Assembly: GCF_033115175.1 (NCBI RefSeq)
Contig: NC_084832.1
Coordinates: forward strand, 14,435,342-14,499,341
Direction of reading: 5' to 3'
Source: Lepus europaeus
Lineage: Eukaryota; Chordata; Mammalia; Lagomorpha; Leporidae
Length of the DNA: 64,000 nucleotides
Both the position numbers and the translations under genes were made by a program. Below the pieces are notes generated by a model, which was given only the letters and a program-made list of their open reading frames with translations, did not search any database and had not been told where the DNA came from. How positions within the stretch are numbered: position 1 is the first letter of the stretch; each line of letters opens with the position of its first letter. Positions 21,366 to 33,098 of this stretch are shown here, piece after piece.

Positions 21366-21648
21366 AGGCTGGCGCTGTGGCTCAGGAGCTAAAGCTGCCC
21401 TCTGTGAAGCAGGCATTCCACACTGGGTGCCAGGTTCTGCTACTGCACCTGGGAAGGCAGCAGAGCATGAGCCGATGCTTAGGCCCTTGCCACCCAGGGG
21501 GAGACCTGGATGGAGCTCGGTTTCAGCCTGCCCCAGGCCACTGCAGCCATGTGGGGAGTGAATCAGTGAACAGAAGATCTTTCTCTCTCTTGCTCTGTGT
21601 GTCTTCCTCTATCGTCCTGCCTTTCAAGTAAATACATCTTTTTAAAAA
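21366..21648 (+). mobile_element. CSINE with internal deletion
   Basis: 'ggctggcgctgtggctcagg' head, no 'gatccagctctctgct' segment, 'gcctttcaagtaaataca' tail. Confidence 0.88.
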
Positions 21649-22529
21649 TAAACAAAAGATGGATTACAAAGAAACACATCAAAGAAACATACATCTGGAA
21701 AAACCAGTGGTTCTAGAACATCAGATCAGAACACAAATATTTTTCTTTTGAAAATATAATATCATAAAATCTTTTTAGGATGCTTTATAAAATCAAATGG
21801 GAATATATGAAAAATGCTTCAAAGCACACATGGAAAGATATGAGGTAAAACACGTATTATTACTATTGCTGTAAATCCACACTGGTTGGAAGTTTGCATT
21901 TCAATAGATCACAGGAGCCACACTGTCCGACTTCCTCCTCACTAGCCAGAACTTCTCCTGTATCTCCGTTCTATCTTGACTTTGCTACCTGCGGCAAGGT
22001 AACCTTTCACCTACATTTCTCACCGCCTTAGTGTCTGCATTTCTGGAGATGAAAATCACGTCCACCTGGGAAGATCAACTGAACCCGTGCAGCTAAAGCG
22101 TTCCTGTAAATGAAACAGAGAGGAAAAGGAGAACATCAACCTGGGGGAGTGTGAGGACCCAGGCCGTCCCTCTATCTGCCCAGTCTTTCCCTGTCCCTCC
22201 AGCCAGCTCAGGAGCCTCTCCTTTGAGCCAGTGTGGGGGCACCTGCCGCATCAGCTGACTGCCAACCCAGCTCCCATGGATGAGACCCCTAGCATCCACT
22301 CAGGCAAGCCTTGTGTGGGTCCCAAGACAGCCCCAAGGCAGGTTGGACTTTGAGTCCCTTCCCTAAGAGTGTGGAAAGGGGATGAAGAACTGTGCCCTAT
22401 GTCTGTGTCCTTCTATGGCTGTACCATAAACTGCAGGCAACTCTCTGCCACCACGTGAACTGGGGAGAAGACCCAGGTGGTCGTGTAACACCAGACACTA
22501 GCACTCAGAGGGAGGCAGAAGCATGAGCA
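21649..22529. other. Unique sequence
   Basis: No repeat or exon recognised. Confidence 0.45.
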
Positions 22530-22543
22530 GAAATGTGGATAAA

Positions 22544-23078
22544 TTTCTTTTTTTAAACTTTTCTTTAATAAATATAAATTTCCAAAGTACAGCTTATGGA
22601 TTACAGTGGCTTTTCCCCTCCCATAACTTCCCTCCCATCTGCAATCCTCCCATCTCCCGCTCCCTCTCCCATTCCATTCACATCTAGATTATCAATATTC
22701 ATTTTCAATTATCTTTATATATAGATCAATTTAGTATATACTGAGTAAAGATTTCAACAGTTTGCACCCACACAGAAACACAGAGTATAAAGTACTGTTT
22801 GAGTACTAGTTATAGCATTAATTCACATTGTACAACACATTAAGGATAGGGATCCTACATGAGGAGTAAGTGCACAGTGACTCCTGTTGTTGACTTAACA
22901 AATTGACACTCTTGCTTATGGCGTCAGTAATCACCCTAGGCTCTTGTCATGAGTTGCAAGGCTATGGAAGCCTTTTGAGTTCGCAGACTCCAATCTTATT
23001 TAGACAAGGTCATAGTCAAAGTGGAGTTCTCTCCTCCCTTCAGAGAAAGGTACTTCCTTCTTTGATGGCCCGTTCTTT
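22544..23078 (-). mobile_element. Rabbit-type L1, 5' truncated
   Basis: Begins with the T-rich tail complement and the L1 3' end 'tataaatttccaaagtacag'. The target-site duplication is 'gaaatgtggataaa' (22530-22543) and 'gaaatggggataaa' (23079-23092). At about 535 bp it contains 3' UTR only, with no functional ORF. Confidence 0.92.
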
Positions 23079-23092
23079 GAAATGGGGATAAA

Positions 23093-23518
23093 CTGCCTAG
23101 GGCTGCTGGCAGCCATGCAAAGAGCCATAGACTAGCCCAGTCTCTGCCTCTGTCCTCACAGTGCCCCCTCTCCTCCCTCTGTGTGTCTTCTCTCTTACAA
23201 GACCGCCAGCTGTGCCAATCAGGTGTGGCCTCTGTGGAACATGATTACATCTGCAATGACTATGTTGACACGTCTCACCTTCCAAAGGGGTTTTGTCTCG
23301 ATCAACCCATTGTAAGTGGGAAAGATCTTAAGTGGAAAACAAATTGAACCCGCCTCACCTCCCAGGGTACTGTAGAGTACTGGCTGTCCCCGCGTGGCTA
23401 CAGGGCAACTGGGGCCTGTGCTCACTGCCACGGGCCAGACTAGACCCAGAGCAAGAGAAGAGGGAAGGGGAGGGGAGTGGAGGCAAGGCGAGGAGAGAGG
23501 CGAGGCGAGAGGGGAGGG
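23093..23518. other. Unique sequence
   Basis: No repeat family recognised; the right end grades into the polypurine tract. Confidence 0.4.
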
Positions 23519-23588
23519 GTGGGGAGGGGGGAGAGGAGAGGAGAGGAGAGGAGAGGAGAGGAGAGGAGAGGAGAGGAGAGGAGAGGAG
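23519..23588. repeat. (GGAGA)n pentanucleotide repeat
   Basis: About eleven near-perfect GGAGA units after a G-rich lead-in. Long enough to be unstable, and it creates a chance open frame on both strands. Confidence 0.95.
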
Positions 23589-24339
23589 CTCCCCATTCAA
23601 AATTTCAAGTATGGATTCTGCTGAACGCATCACTTCCACACTGTTGCAAAGCTGAAAATTGTGTAAGCTGCGCCATCCTAAGTTGGAGACCGCTCTCTCG
23701 CATTTCCAAATACAGACATGCTCACAGGCACCCAGGGTGAGGATTTCAAAAATCTTCCTGCAGGGGACACATTTCAACCCTGCACACGTTTTCTTGGATC
23801 CTCTACTGCTTGCCTGGCACTGTTCCCACTCTGAAGGCTTAGCTGTGCCTTTGGACACTCATCAGAGTGGCTTTCTCCATGGACTGTAGAGAAAATTCTT
23901 ATTAATATGCTAGGCAGCACCCAGCCCATCGTCGTTCCTTATCATAGCTCAGTCACACTGCAGCTTTATGATTGGCTCTCCCTAAATGCTGAAGGGACAG
24001 GTGCAAACCACGAAGTGCAGGCTGCAGGCTGGATCGGCCCCTGCTCGGGTCAGGTGCTTAGGTGCCTGCTTGCTATGTCAGCTGTCTTAAGACAGCACTT
24101 TCCAGATTGCATGATCCAAAATGTGGTTGCATGAAAAAAAAAAATCCATGCCAGTTGTAATTACACTTTTAAATTTATGTTAGTAATTATGATGAGGAAG
24201 GCCCACAGTCCCCAAGCCTGAGGCTGCAAGCTAGTTCTGTTCATCCCAATTAACACACCATGACTAAATTCTGCCAATTGCATTCAGTGGTAAGACAAAG
24301 ACTGATAGATTATTTTAGAGTATCTATTGATGCAACTGT
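23589..24339. other. Unique sequence, possible conserved noncoding part
   Basis: The segment 24130-24330 has several homeodomain-like TAATTA/ATTA cores and no repeat signature. No exon recognised. Confidence 0.4.
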
Positions 24340-24850
24340 CTGATTTTTAACAGGACACAGAGAGCCTCCTGTGGACCAGGAACTGAACTAAATATTCCAG
24401 ACATTAACATAGTCCCAACATCTTTTTTTTTTTTTTTAAGATTTATTTATTTATTTGAAGGTCAGAGTTACACAGAAAGAGAAGGAGAGGCAGAGAGAAG
24501 TCTTCCATCTACTGGTTCACTCCCCAGTTGGCCGCAACAGCTGGAGCTCTGCCAATCCATAGCCAGGAGCCAGGAGCTTCTTCTGGGTCTCCCGCGCAGG
24601 TTCAGGGGCCCAAGCATTTGGGCCATCTTGTACTGCTTTCTCAGGCCAAAGCAGAGAGCTGGATCAGAATTGGAACAGCCAGGACTTGAACTAGTTCCCA
24701 TATGTGATGCTGACACCACAGGCGGCAGCTTTACCCACTACGCCACAGCGCCAGCTCCAGTCCCAACATCTTAATAGCCCTGCCTTACAAAGTACAGAAA
24801 TGACAACCACTATTGTTTATAGAAGAGCAGGAAACAGACGACAATTCAAT
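24340..24850 (-). mobile_element. MIR split by a CSINE
   Basis: 'tgtggaccaggaactgaact', 'ccagacattaaca', then after the CSINE 'acagaaatgacaaccactat' and 'atagaagagcaggaaacaga' fit a diverged MIR. Confidence 0.6.
24425..24758 (-). mobile_element. CSINE with perfect target-site duplication
   Basis: T-rich tail complement, AG-rich part, 'cccaagcatttgggccatct', head 'cgccacagcgccagctcc'. Perfect 14-bp duplication 'agtcccaacatctt' at 24411-24424 and 24759-24772. Confidence 0.96.
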
Positions 24851-26639
24851 CAGGGCTTCCCAAGGCAAGCTCCTTGCAAGAAAACAGAGGGATCCTCCTC
24901 CCCTCCTTCCAGTTCCCAGGAAGACCCTATTGCCATGGTTCACACAAATCTCATTTTTCCCTATTTATTCTAATCTGTGTTTTCTGAAATAAACATTTAG
25001 CTTAAAAAAAATGGATATTACACAACAAATGGCAAGAAAGGAACTGTTGTAGATTTAAAAAGATTTAAGAGAGAACAAAAGAACATGTGTAGAACTTGGC
25101 TAGATGCTGATTCAAGCAAAACAAATACAGAGACACGTTTGCCACAATAAGGGTGTTTTGATTGCCATCTGGGTGTTGCGGCTCCACGTATTATTGCTAA
25201 CTTTTTAGGTGTGATTAGTGACTCTGTGGTTATGTAAGAAAATACCCATAATTTTTAGAGATATATTATGAGATAAGTAGGAGTAAAGTGACAAGAAACC
25301 TGAAATGTGCCTTAAAATACTACAACAGAGGGGGGGGGGGAAGAAAAGCAAATATGACAGAATTTCAATGACTGAGTTTTGCTTTGTGAGAATTCATTGT
25401 GCCACCCGTGCTGCTTTTGTTTGGAAGTATTTGTGGTGAATTTTTGAACTGCACTTCCACACGCTCACTGTAGTCATGATCACGCAGTAATTGATCTTGA
25501 TCATGCGATCAAATCATAGATGCAAGCCTGTATTTTGTATCAGAGAATCCTCAGGTGCATTCTTGGTGCTCGGGGAACTGTGTTAGTGTTTTGGACGTGA
25601 TTGTCCTTAAGGCAAATCCTGACTTCCTGTCATTTCCCCCATGTGCCTGTCAGAACAGTGTGCATAAAATGAAAAACCTCCACTTGGGGAGCTTTTGTTT
25701 GGATGTGGGTGGGGTGGGGAAGCCATCAATGGGGAAACCAACAAAAGCAGAAGGGTCAGGTGGCAGTAAGTGCTAACAAGAAAAAACAAAGCTGGGGGAG
25801 GGAACAGAGGACCACACATTAGGTGCTGTTTCACACTGGTGTGGCGTGGGAGAACATTCTGTGTGTCACCTTGACTAGGCCACAGGGTTGGCAGGTTTGG
25901 GTCCAGCACTGTCCTGGGTGTGTCTGTGAGGGTGTTTGGGACACGATGAACGTTTCAATAGGTCTGCAGAGTCAAGCAGGTGGGTTGCCCTGGGTCCCAT
26001 CTGTGAAAGGCCTGAGTAGACCAAGCAGGCTGAACTTCCTGCAAAAAAAAAAAAAAAAGAATTCTCCCTTCCTGAGAGCCTGGAGCACCCCAGCTGGTCT
26101 CTGCCTCCACCCTCAACCCAAGCACTGGCCCTTCCAGGGGGCTCAGCCCCTCGAAAGCAGTCTTTGCTCTGGAACTGCTCCCCTCTGCAGGCTCTCTGTG
26201 GTCTGCAGCTTTGCTACTCAGCCTGAAGATCTCACGACTTGCCAGCTCCCATTCTTGCCCAGGCCATTTCCTCCAGTTACCCACTGTGGGAAATAAGCCC
26301 AATGCAGACCACCTACCCAGCAAGGGGTGGACTCAGAAACATGAAGGAAGCAGAAAGCAGGGCGTTTACTGCTGCCCTGTCTTGTGAGCAGTGCCCAGCT
26401 GGTGGAAGCAGGCACTGCTCTCAGAAGTCCAGTTCCTTTTATAACTGTCATGCAAAGTTCCCTTCCCGCAGTTTGAACAACTTCAGGAGGCACAGTCTAA
26501 ATAGGACACAACAATGCAAGGGGAGGGGACAGCACGGGGGTTGGGTGCTGCTGGGCAGGTAGGATGGGGAGGAGGCAGTCACGCTGAGGTTCCCTAGGTG
26601 AAACTGCTTGGAAGTTAGAGATTAGACTGGGTGTGAGCC
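24851..26639. other. Mostly unique sequence
   Basis: Contains a G12 run (25329-25340), a cluster of GATC motifs (25478-25512) and an A18 run (26042-26058). The part 26280-26639 may belong to the LTR-like element to its right, but I cannot show it. No exon recognised. Confidence 0.4.
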
Positions 26640-27112
26640 AGGGCCTGAAAACAAAATTTCCTCAAAAAGGGATGAAGCAGCCTTGGAGGTGTACCTTAGA
26701 AGCAGCCCGGGATTTTGCACTACAAAGTCCTGCCCACAACCCAGTAGCTCTGCAGTTGGTTTCAGTCTTTCCTCAAGGGAGATCGCTTCTGCCTGGCATC
26801 AGGTGGGGCTACCCAGTGCCATCATGCTAGGTAGTAACACCCCAAGAGAAATTCCACCTAATCCACATGCAGCAAATCCTTTGTCCAGGAAGAGGGAGAA
26901 GAGGGAAGGAGAAACAGGGACGGATGGATTCCATTCCCTTAGAAACTCCAGTCTGATTATAAACTAGGCACTCTCAGATCCTACTGGAGAGGTACCCATC
27001 CGTTCTGATGGACGTCCTACCCCACTAAACCTCACCACCTTGCTTACCGCTCCTCTCTCTCTCACGCCTGAATTCTTTCCCACTGAATTCTGTTACACTC
27101 ATCTGTGAAGTG
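26640..27112 (+). mobile_element. LTR-like dispersed repeat, copy 1
   Basis: 'agcagcccgggattttgcac', 'tacaaagtcctgcccac', 'taacaccccaagagaaattc' and 'ttgcttaccgctcctctctc' align in order with copy 2 at 46300-46768. The end resembles the U5 region of an endogenous retroviral LTR. No retroviral coding sequence is visible nearby. Confidence 0.6.
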
Positions 27113-27924
27113 AGCGCGTCATTTTTTACTTGTCCCACGTTGCACCTGAGGACTAGTTGCTGACATCATGGCTCTACTTAGGCGGAGCTAAGTTCTTATA
27201 AAAATATACCAATGGTTCACTTCTAACACCCACCCGAGAGGCTCTCCTGCTCTGGGGAATCCTGACTAACACAAGTGGTTGAGAAGCATCTCATGAATCA
27301 GGTGATGTGGGCAAAGAATATAGCAAATGTTTAATCCAGGTCCTTACCACCTGCAGAGATAGAAATACTGAGTGAAGGCTGACATTGTGTGTGAACAAGA
27401 ATGGGGTTTATGTGGCAGTGAGAGGAGCAATATACATTTTTGTGCAAATGTGGGGTGCCCTGCACACAGAAATATACAACATGAGTGGGCCAAAGAACTG
27501 CCCATCAATGAGAGAGAACAGAAAACCCAAAAATGGTACAGTTAATTAGAAAGGTCCATCCGAGAGTGTTTGGTGATGGAAAAAGCAAAAACAGAGGCAG
27601 TACCCCTAAGTGAGGTCCACGGCAAAGAGACAGCTCTCTTCCCCTTCCACCTCTTTGGATAAAGGAGTGGCACCCCAATTGAACATGCAAATGGAGTGGG
27701 GTCTTAGCATGTGCCCTGGTCCCAGGATGTAGCAGGTGTGTTTAGGAAGGTGGACAAACCAAACTGACAGTTAAAGAGATAGCATCATTTCACAGGCACA
27801 CAAGAGTTCCAGCTCGTCTAAACTAATGCCCTGCCCGTTTACCCCACTCACAATGGTTACTGTTAAAGCAGAGATCAGACAAGGTGGGGACTGAGCCTAG
27901 GTCCTCTGGAAAAAGTGTTCCAGG
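27113..27924. other. Unclassified region including dispersed repeat copy B
   Basis: 27380-27520 resembles 13985-14146 (see the copy A entry). The rest shows no named family. No exon recognised. Confidence 0.35.
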
Positions 27925-28300
27925 TGGAGTCTGCCTTGTGCTGCTACGTAACAGAATACTTGAGAGCGAGTAATTTACAAAACACAGACTTATCTGGAGG
28001 TCGGGAAGTTCAAGGTGGAAGGGCCTACATCTGGTGCAGGGCTTCTGTATCATCTCATGGCAGAAGGAGGAACCTGCAGCCCCAAGCCCTTTTACAATCA
28101 ACACTAACGCATTCGCCCGGATGCGCCCTCCTGCTCCAATCACCTCTCGAGGGTCCCACCTGTTCGCACGGGTGCCCTGGCAATTGAGTTTCCCACTCAG
28201 GCTTTTGCTGGGGCGCATTCACACCCCAGCACAGAGGGAGAAGCACACATGAGCTGGAAGGGAGAGGTGATGAAGAGAGGGAGAGGCCATGAGGTCAGGC
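27925..28300 (-). mobile_element. MST/THE1-type MaLR LTR relic
   Basis: 'gctacgtaacagaatacttg', 'gagcgagtaatttacaaaa', 'caatcacctctcgagggtcc' and 'atcatctcatggcagaagg' match the reverse complement of MST-type LTRs. Confidence 0.68.
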
Positions 28301-28319
28301 AGGGGCTCAGGCCAGATGA

Positions 28320-28750
28320 AGTAGGGCCCTGTCAGGGATCCCCAGGACGACTCTGAGGTTCAGTGACTCCCTAGGACTCATAGCACTCAGCACGCGGCCA
28401 TGTTCACATCTATGACTTATTACTGCAAAAGGTCCCAGGAAAAATCAGTCCGGGGAGAGGGCCTACGAAGTCTGAGGAAGCAAGCAGCTGGTTTGCAGTG
28501 TCCTCGCCCAGTGGCATCCCCGGCACACCTTTAACTGTCTGAGCAGTGTGGACTGTGACAGTATGTGTGACTGTCACCTACAGGAAAACCCACAGCAGAC
28601 TCAGTGCCTGGGGTTGATACTGGGGGCTGCTCACGTGGCACCTTCTGTCTGGTGCATATCAAATCCCAGAGCCCCAGAGGGAAAGCCACCGTGCAACATA
28701 AACCACGTTGCAGGCATGGCTTAGGCAGAGGGAGCTGCTCTTGTTAGATG
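28320..28750. mobile_element. Ancient LTR-like relic
   Basis: 'ctaggactcatagcactcag', 'ggccatgttcacatctatga', 'cttattactgcaaaagg' and 'agggaaagccacc' resemble an old mammalian ERV-class LTR. The name is not assigned. Confidence 0.5.
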
Positions 28751-28881
28751 ATGATGGGAACCTTCCTGCAGCCCAAGTTCTCAGACGCCAGTCCAGGGTC
28801 AGCCTTGTCATCTGATTCTTTCACAGTGGCTTCCAGGCCTGCTGTGCTAATTGTCCTCTGCTGTAAGGGGGCCTTTGTATG

Positions 28882-29195
28882 GTCTGAGTGTGTGTCCCAG
28901 AGTTCACACGTTCTAAACTTCATGCAACAGTACTGGGAGATGGGGCCTAATTAGAGGTGTTTGGATCATGGAGTGCTGCCCTTATGAATGTATTGAGGCT
29001 GTTGTTGCCAGCCTGGGCTAGCTCGCGCTCTCCCTGCTGCCTGCTCTGCCCCGGCATGAGAAGGCAGGAAGAGGGCCCTCACCAGAACCTGGACTCTTGG
29101 TCTTGGGCTTCCCGGCTCCTCAACTGTGAGAAAGGCATTTCTGGCTGTGTAAGCCACCCAGTCTATGCCATTTCAGACAGCAGCCCAAGCTAAAC
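28882..29195 (+). mobile_element. MaLR LTR relic
   Basis: 'tggggcctaattagaggtgt', 'ttggatcatggagtgctgcc' and 'taagccacccagtctatgcc' follow MST/MLT LTR order on the plus strand. Confidence 0.7.
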
Positions 29196-30465
29196 CATCC
29201 CTGTGCACACAAAATGCCACCACGGCAGGAAGAAGGCAGGAGAAGTCAATGTTGAGATGACACAATTTAAAACCCCAGAAACACTAGCACTCATCCAAAA
29301 GAGATCTGGTCATCTGATAGATGCTTAATGTGTCTTACATAAATAGTCTCTCTTGAGCACTGAGAATCAATAAAACCTCAAACAAATAAAAGGAGAGATG
29401 GTAACAGAAGCTTCAATTGTTAATGCTTTTAAAACTAGCATTAAACGGCAGTTATGCACTTATTTCCAGCAATTTTCCTAGAAAACATTGAAAAGTAACT
29501 AGAATTTTTAAAAACATCCAATACAAGAACATGGGCAGAATTCTAATGGCTTGGTAGTATTAGAGAAATAACTAATGAAATATGCATTTTATGGAAATCA
29601 GAAACCTACCAAAGTAAAGGGTATCTTTTGAAGTGAGTGTCCCAGGTTAGAGTTTACATCTCAGTTATTTGGGTTGGGTCATTTCTTAGGAATAACATTT
29701 GTAAGGTGCAGTGAAGACAAGTACAAGGTAGCTAGAAATCACAGAACTATGAAACATGCACAGTGCCGAACCATGGCGAAAACAGAAGCGTTTTGATTGC
29801 ACTCTTGCTCCTAAGAACATTTGCTGTTATTTCTTACAGGCAATTTTGTTTTCCCAAAAAGAGACTATTTCAACTCAAAGAGAAGGATGCCACTGCACAT
29901 GCCTCACCGTCCAGCAAAGCCGAGTTTACTGTTTTCCTTCTACCGCTCTGCAGAGTGGTGTGCTCAGAGATCAGAGCCAGGGCAGAAAACTGCGTGTCTT
30001 TGTACACCGGGGAGCGCACGAGTGACTGTTCAGCCTGAGACACGGTGGCAGACACCTACCGAACGCTAAATCTGCCTGCGTGGTGCCAGGGCCGGAGATT
30101 CATTTGCGTGGGGAGGAGGCGGATCTGATGTGACCGGACGAGGGAGGTGTTCTTGAGGCTGAGACCTGCTGTGGATGTACAGGGTTTGGCCCGGTGAGAG
30201 GAAGAAGGACTGTCTGTTGTCAGCCTAGGAACACCAGTGCTGAGCACATGGGAGCTGTTGTCCCCTGGGGGCCAGGGTCAGTGCACAGGCAGGGTCCCCA
30301 GGGACATGTGTGAGTGCATGTGTGTGTGTGCAAGCTGAGAGACTCACTTCAGGGAACTGACTCACGCGATTGTGGGGCTGGCAGGTCTGCTGTCCACAGC
30401 AAAGCCAGCACTCTGGAGCCCACCTCCAGCAACTGCTGCTCTGATCTTTTTTTAGTTGATTAATC
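29196..30465. other. Unique sequence with CpG cluster
   Basis: 29400-29700 is A/T rich with possible homeodomain and octamer-like sites. 29990-30142 holds about 13 CpGs in roughly 150 bases, far above the intergenic background. A polypyrimidine-AG at 29826-29840 precedes an open frame (29763-30038), but no protein family is recognised. Confidence 0.45.
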
Positions 30466-30790
30466 TTTTTTTTTTTTTTCAGTTGATTGATTTTTGTTTA
30501 TTTGAAAGTCAGAGAGACAGAGACAGAGGTCTCCCATTCTCTCTGGTTCACTCCCCAAACGCCCACAACAGCCAGAGCCAGACCAGGCCAAAAGCAGGAG
30601 CCCGGAACTCTATCTGGGTCTCCCGTGTGGGTGGCAGGGACCTGCTCTTGAGCCATCCTCTGCTGCCTCCCAGAGCGCACACTGGCAGGAAGCTGGAATC
30701 AGGAGTGGAGCTGGGACTGAAGCTCACGTACTTCAGTGTGGGAGGTGGACCTGCTACATGGTGGGTTAACCGCTGCCCCGTGCCTCTCCC
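30466..30790 (-). mobile_element. CSINE, older subfamily
   Basis: 'tttgtttatttgaaagtcag', 'ggcagggacctgctcttgag', 'ccatcctctgctgcctccca', and a decayed head near 'ggtgggttaaccgctgcccc'. Confidence 0.88.
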
Positions 30791-31011
30791 GACGCCACAG
30801 TCTTGGGCAGCCTTTCTTCTTCCTCGGGGAAACCCTGGGTTGGCTCTCAAGGCCTCCATCTGCTTGGATGAGGTAGAGCCAGATTATCTAGGGGGATCTC
30901 CTTGACTTCAGGCCAGCTGATTGGAGGTGATGTTTCCTGCATCCACAGAATGCTTGGATTCTGGGTGTATTGCAACCCTGGAGACCACAACCTAGTCGAC
31001 ACAGACTACAC

Positions 31012-31128
31012 AGGGGGCTTCAGAAAGTTCACGGGAATGTGTGTTATGAAAAACACATGCATGGATGTAAAAAAAAGAAAAAGTTGCACCAAAATAACTT
31101 TTTTAAAAAAAATTCCATGTTTCTACAA
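31012..31128. mobile_element. Palindromic MITE copy
   Basis: 'gggggcttcagaaagttcac', 'atgcatggatgtaaaa' and 'gcaccaaaataactttt' match the family at 9832. The right end has decayed. Confidence 0.6.
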
Positions 31129-31254
31129 CCCTTTTGAATATGCCCTTGGAAAAAAACAGGGCTTCACCCTTCCCAGCTCGTCAGTGCACATGTCTCAGCC
31201 AGCCGGTTTTGTTCAGGGGCAAGAGGCCTAATGGGGAGATCTGAAGTTTTGTCT

Positions 31255-31305
31255 TTCACAACCTAACACAGTTCTTGCCACATAGTAGCTGTTAGTTAAA
31301 TGTCC
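31255..31305 (+). mobile_element. Short L2/MIR-like end fragment
   Basis: 'gttcttgccacatagtagct' followed by 'gttaaatg' resembles the common L2/MIR 3' end. Confidence 0.45.
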
Positions 31306-31399
31306 ATTCTTCTCTAATCCCCTGTGAGATATTTAGATTATCCTGGGTGCACTTCTGTACGCTCTGGGTGGGGGCAGTCTCTAATTTGGCAATATTTTT

Positions 31400-32818
31400 T
31401 TTTTAACTTTTATTTAATGAATATAAATTTCCAATGTACAGCTTATGGATTACAATGGCTTCCCCCTCCCATAACTTCCCTCCCACCCGCAACCCTCCCC
31501 TCTCCTGCTCCCTCTCCCCTTCCATTCACATCAAGGTTCATTTTCAATTCTCTTTATATACAGAAGATCAATTTAGTATATATTAAGTAAAGACTTCAAC
31601 AGTTTGCACCCACATAGGAACACAAAGTGAAACATACTGTTTGAGTACTAGTTATAGCATTAAATCACAATGTACAGCACATTAAGGACAGAGATCCCAC
31701 ATGAGGAGCAAGTGCACAGTGACTCCTGTTGTTGACCCAACAAATTGACACTCTAGTTTATGGCGCCAGTAACCACCCGAGGCTGTCATCATGAGTTGCC
31801 AAGGCTATGGAAGCCTTCCAAGTTTGCCGACTCTGATCATATTTAGACAAGGTCATAAAAGACAGGGTGAGGATAGTAACCAATGATCCTAAGAGTGGCA
31901 TTTACCAGGTCTGAACAATTATACAGCATTAAGTGGGGAAGAGGACCATCAGTACACACAGCTTGGGAGTAGAGCCATTGGTGGTAGAGTAGAGGTTATG
32001 ATTACAAAGGAATGAGGCCCAAGTGTGCTAGACAGGGTCTAGAACAAAGGACAGAGTCATTATTAGAGGAGTAACAAAGGTGCTGTCTAAGCTACAATTA
32101 AGTTTTCTGATTGAGAGGCAAATAGAACCCGAAAGAAGGGGCTTGATAATAATCTGGTGGGCTTTAGGCCTTGTAAATTCAGAGGCCCAGACCTATCTAT
32201 CTCTTCACATGGGGTATATCCTAAGGGAGGTGTGAACCTCCTAGGGGAAGACACTCTGTTGACTTTCATTACTTGGCTGGCCTGGGAGGAGAGCTGGCCA
32301 GGTAAAGGCAGGGGGCATCTCTAACAAGAAATTTACAGTTCTGCCTGCAATGTTGCTGACCCTACTTGACCATACCCTCAGCTGCAGTGGTCACTTTGGA
32401 AGTTGGGCTGAGTGAAGGGCTTTTCAGCTTAGAGCCAATAAGATCTGTGGCTCTGACCTGGGCATTCTTCGACTCCAGGGCAGGTCTATTTCCAGTGATC
32501 CAACTCTTGGCAGAGCTGCCAGGGCTCTTCACAAGTTGACTTCTGCTGAAGCCCAGGCTTACCACATTGAAAGCCACTGCAGTGGACTGGCCTGTTGGGT
32601 CTCCTTGAGGGGAGATCACTGTGCAGATCAGCCATTAATAGGCCTGCCACCCATTGCTTCTGATGCCTAGCTTTCTTTTCCTCCTGGTTTTTGTTAAAGC
32701 AGACCAGAGGATGCAAGTTAAGGGAGTGCCCAAGTCCCATCTCTAATCTTTGGTGGCCTGAACTACAAGTCTATAGTCACAGGCATATTCTGTAGTAGTT
32801 TTTCTAAGGTAGACAATG
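31400..32818 (-). mobile_element. Rabbit-type L1, 1.4 kb, 5' truncated
   Basis: Same 3' end as 22544 and 38179, extending 1419 bp upstream. It is flanked by a perfect 18-bp target-site duplication 'taatttggcaatattttt' at 31382-31399 and 32819-32836. It appears to be mostly 3' UTR, and I see no intact ORF2 domain. Low divergence from the other copies suggests a lineage-specific insertion. Confidence 0.95.
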
Positions 32819-32854
32819 TAATTTGGCAATATTTTTCTTAAAATGTATGGCCCC

Positions 32855-33098
32855 CAGGTGCCAGTGTTGTGGCTCAGAGGGTTCAGCCACTGCCTATCCC
32901 AAATGAGCCCTGATTTCAAGTCCCAGCTGCTCCTCTTCTGATCCAGCTCCCTGCTAATGCACCTGGGAAAGCAGCAGAAGATGGCCCAAGTGCTTGGGCC
33001 CCTGCACCCATGTGCTCTCTCTCTCCCTCTCTCTCTTTTTCCCTCTCTCTCTAACTCTCTACATTTCAGATAAATAAAGAAATAAATCCTAAAAAAAG
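32855..33098 (+). mobile_element. CSINE with internal deletion
   Basis: 'ggtgccagtgttgtggctca' head and 'gatggcccaagtgcttgggc' body, then a jump from 'cacccatgtg' directly into the CT run. The segment 'ggagacctggaagaag...' is missing. Confidence 0.9.

Noticed and set aside
26280..28750. A complete endogenous retrovirus between LTR-like segments
   Set aside because: No gag, pol or env resemblance in any frame, and the segments belong to different LTR types and orientations.
31400..32818. Intact L1 ORF2 or a protein-coding L1
   Set aside because: The element is 5' truncated to mostly 3' UTR, and the frames within it are short.
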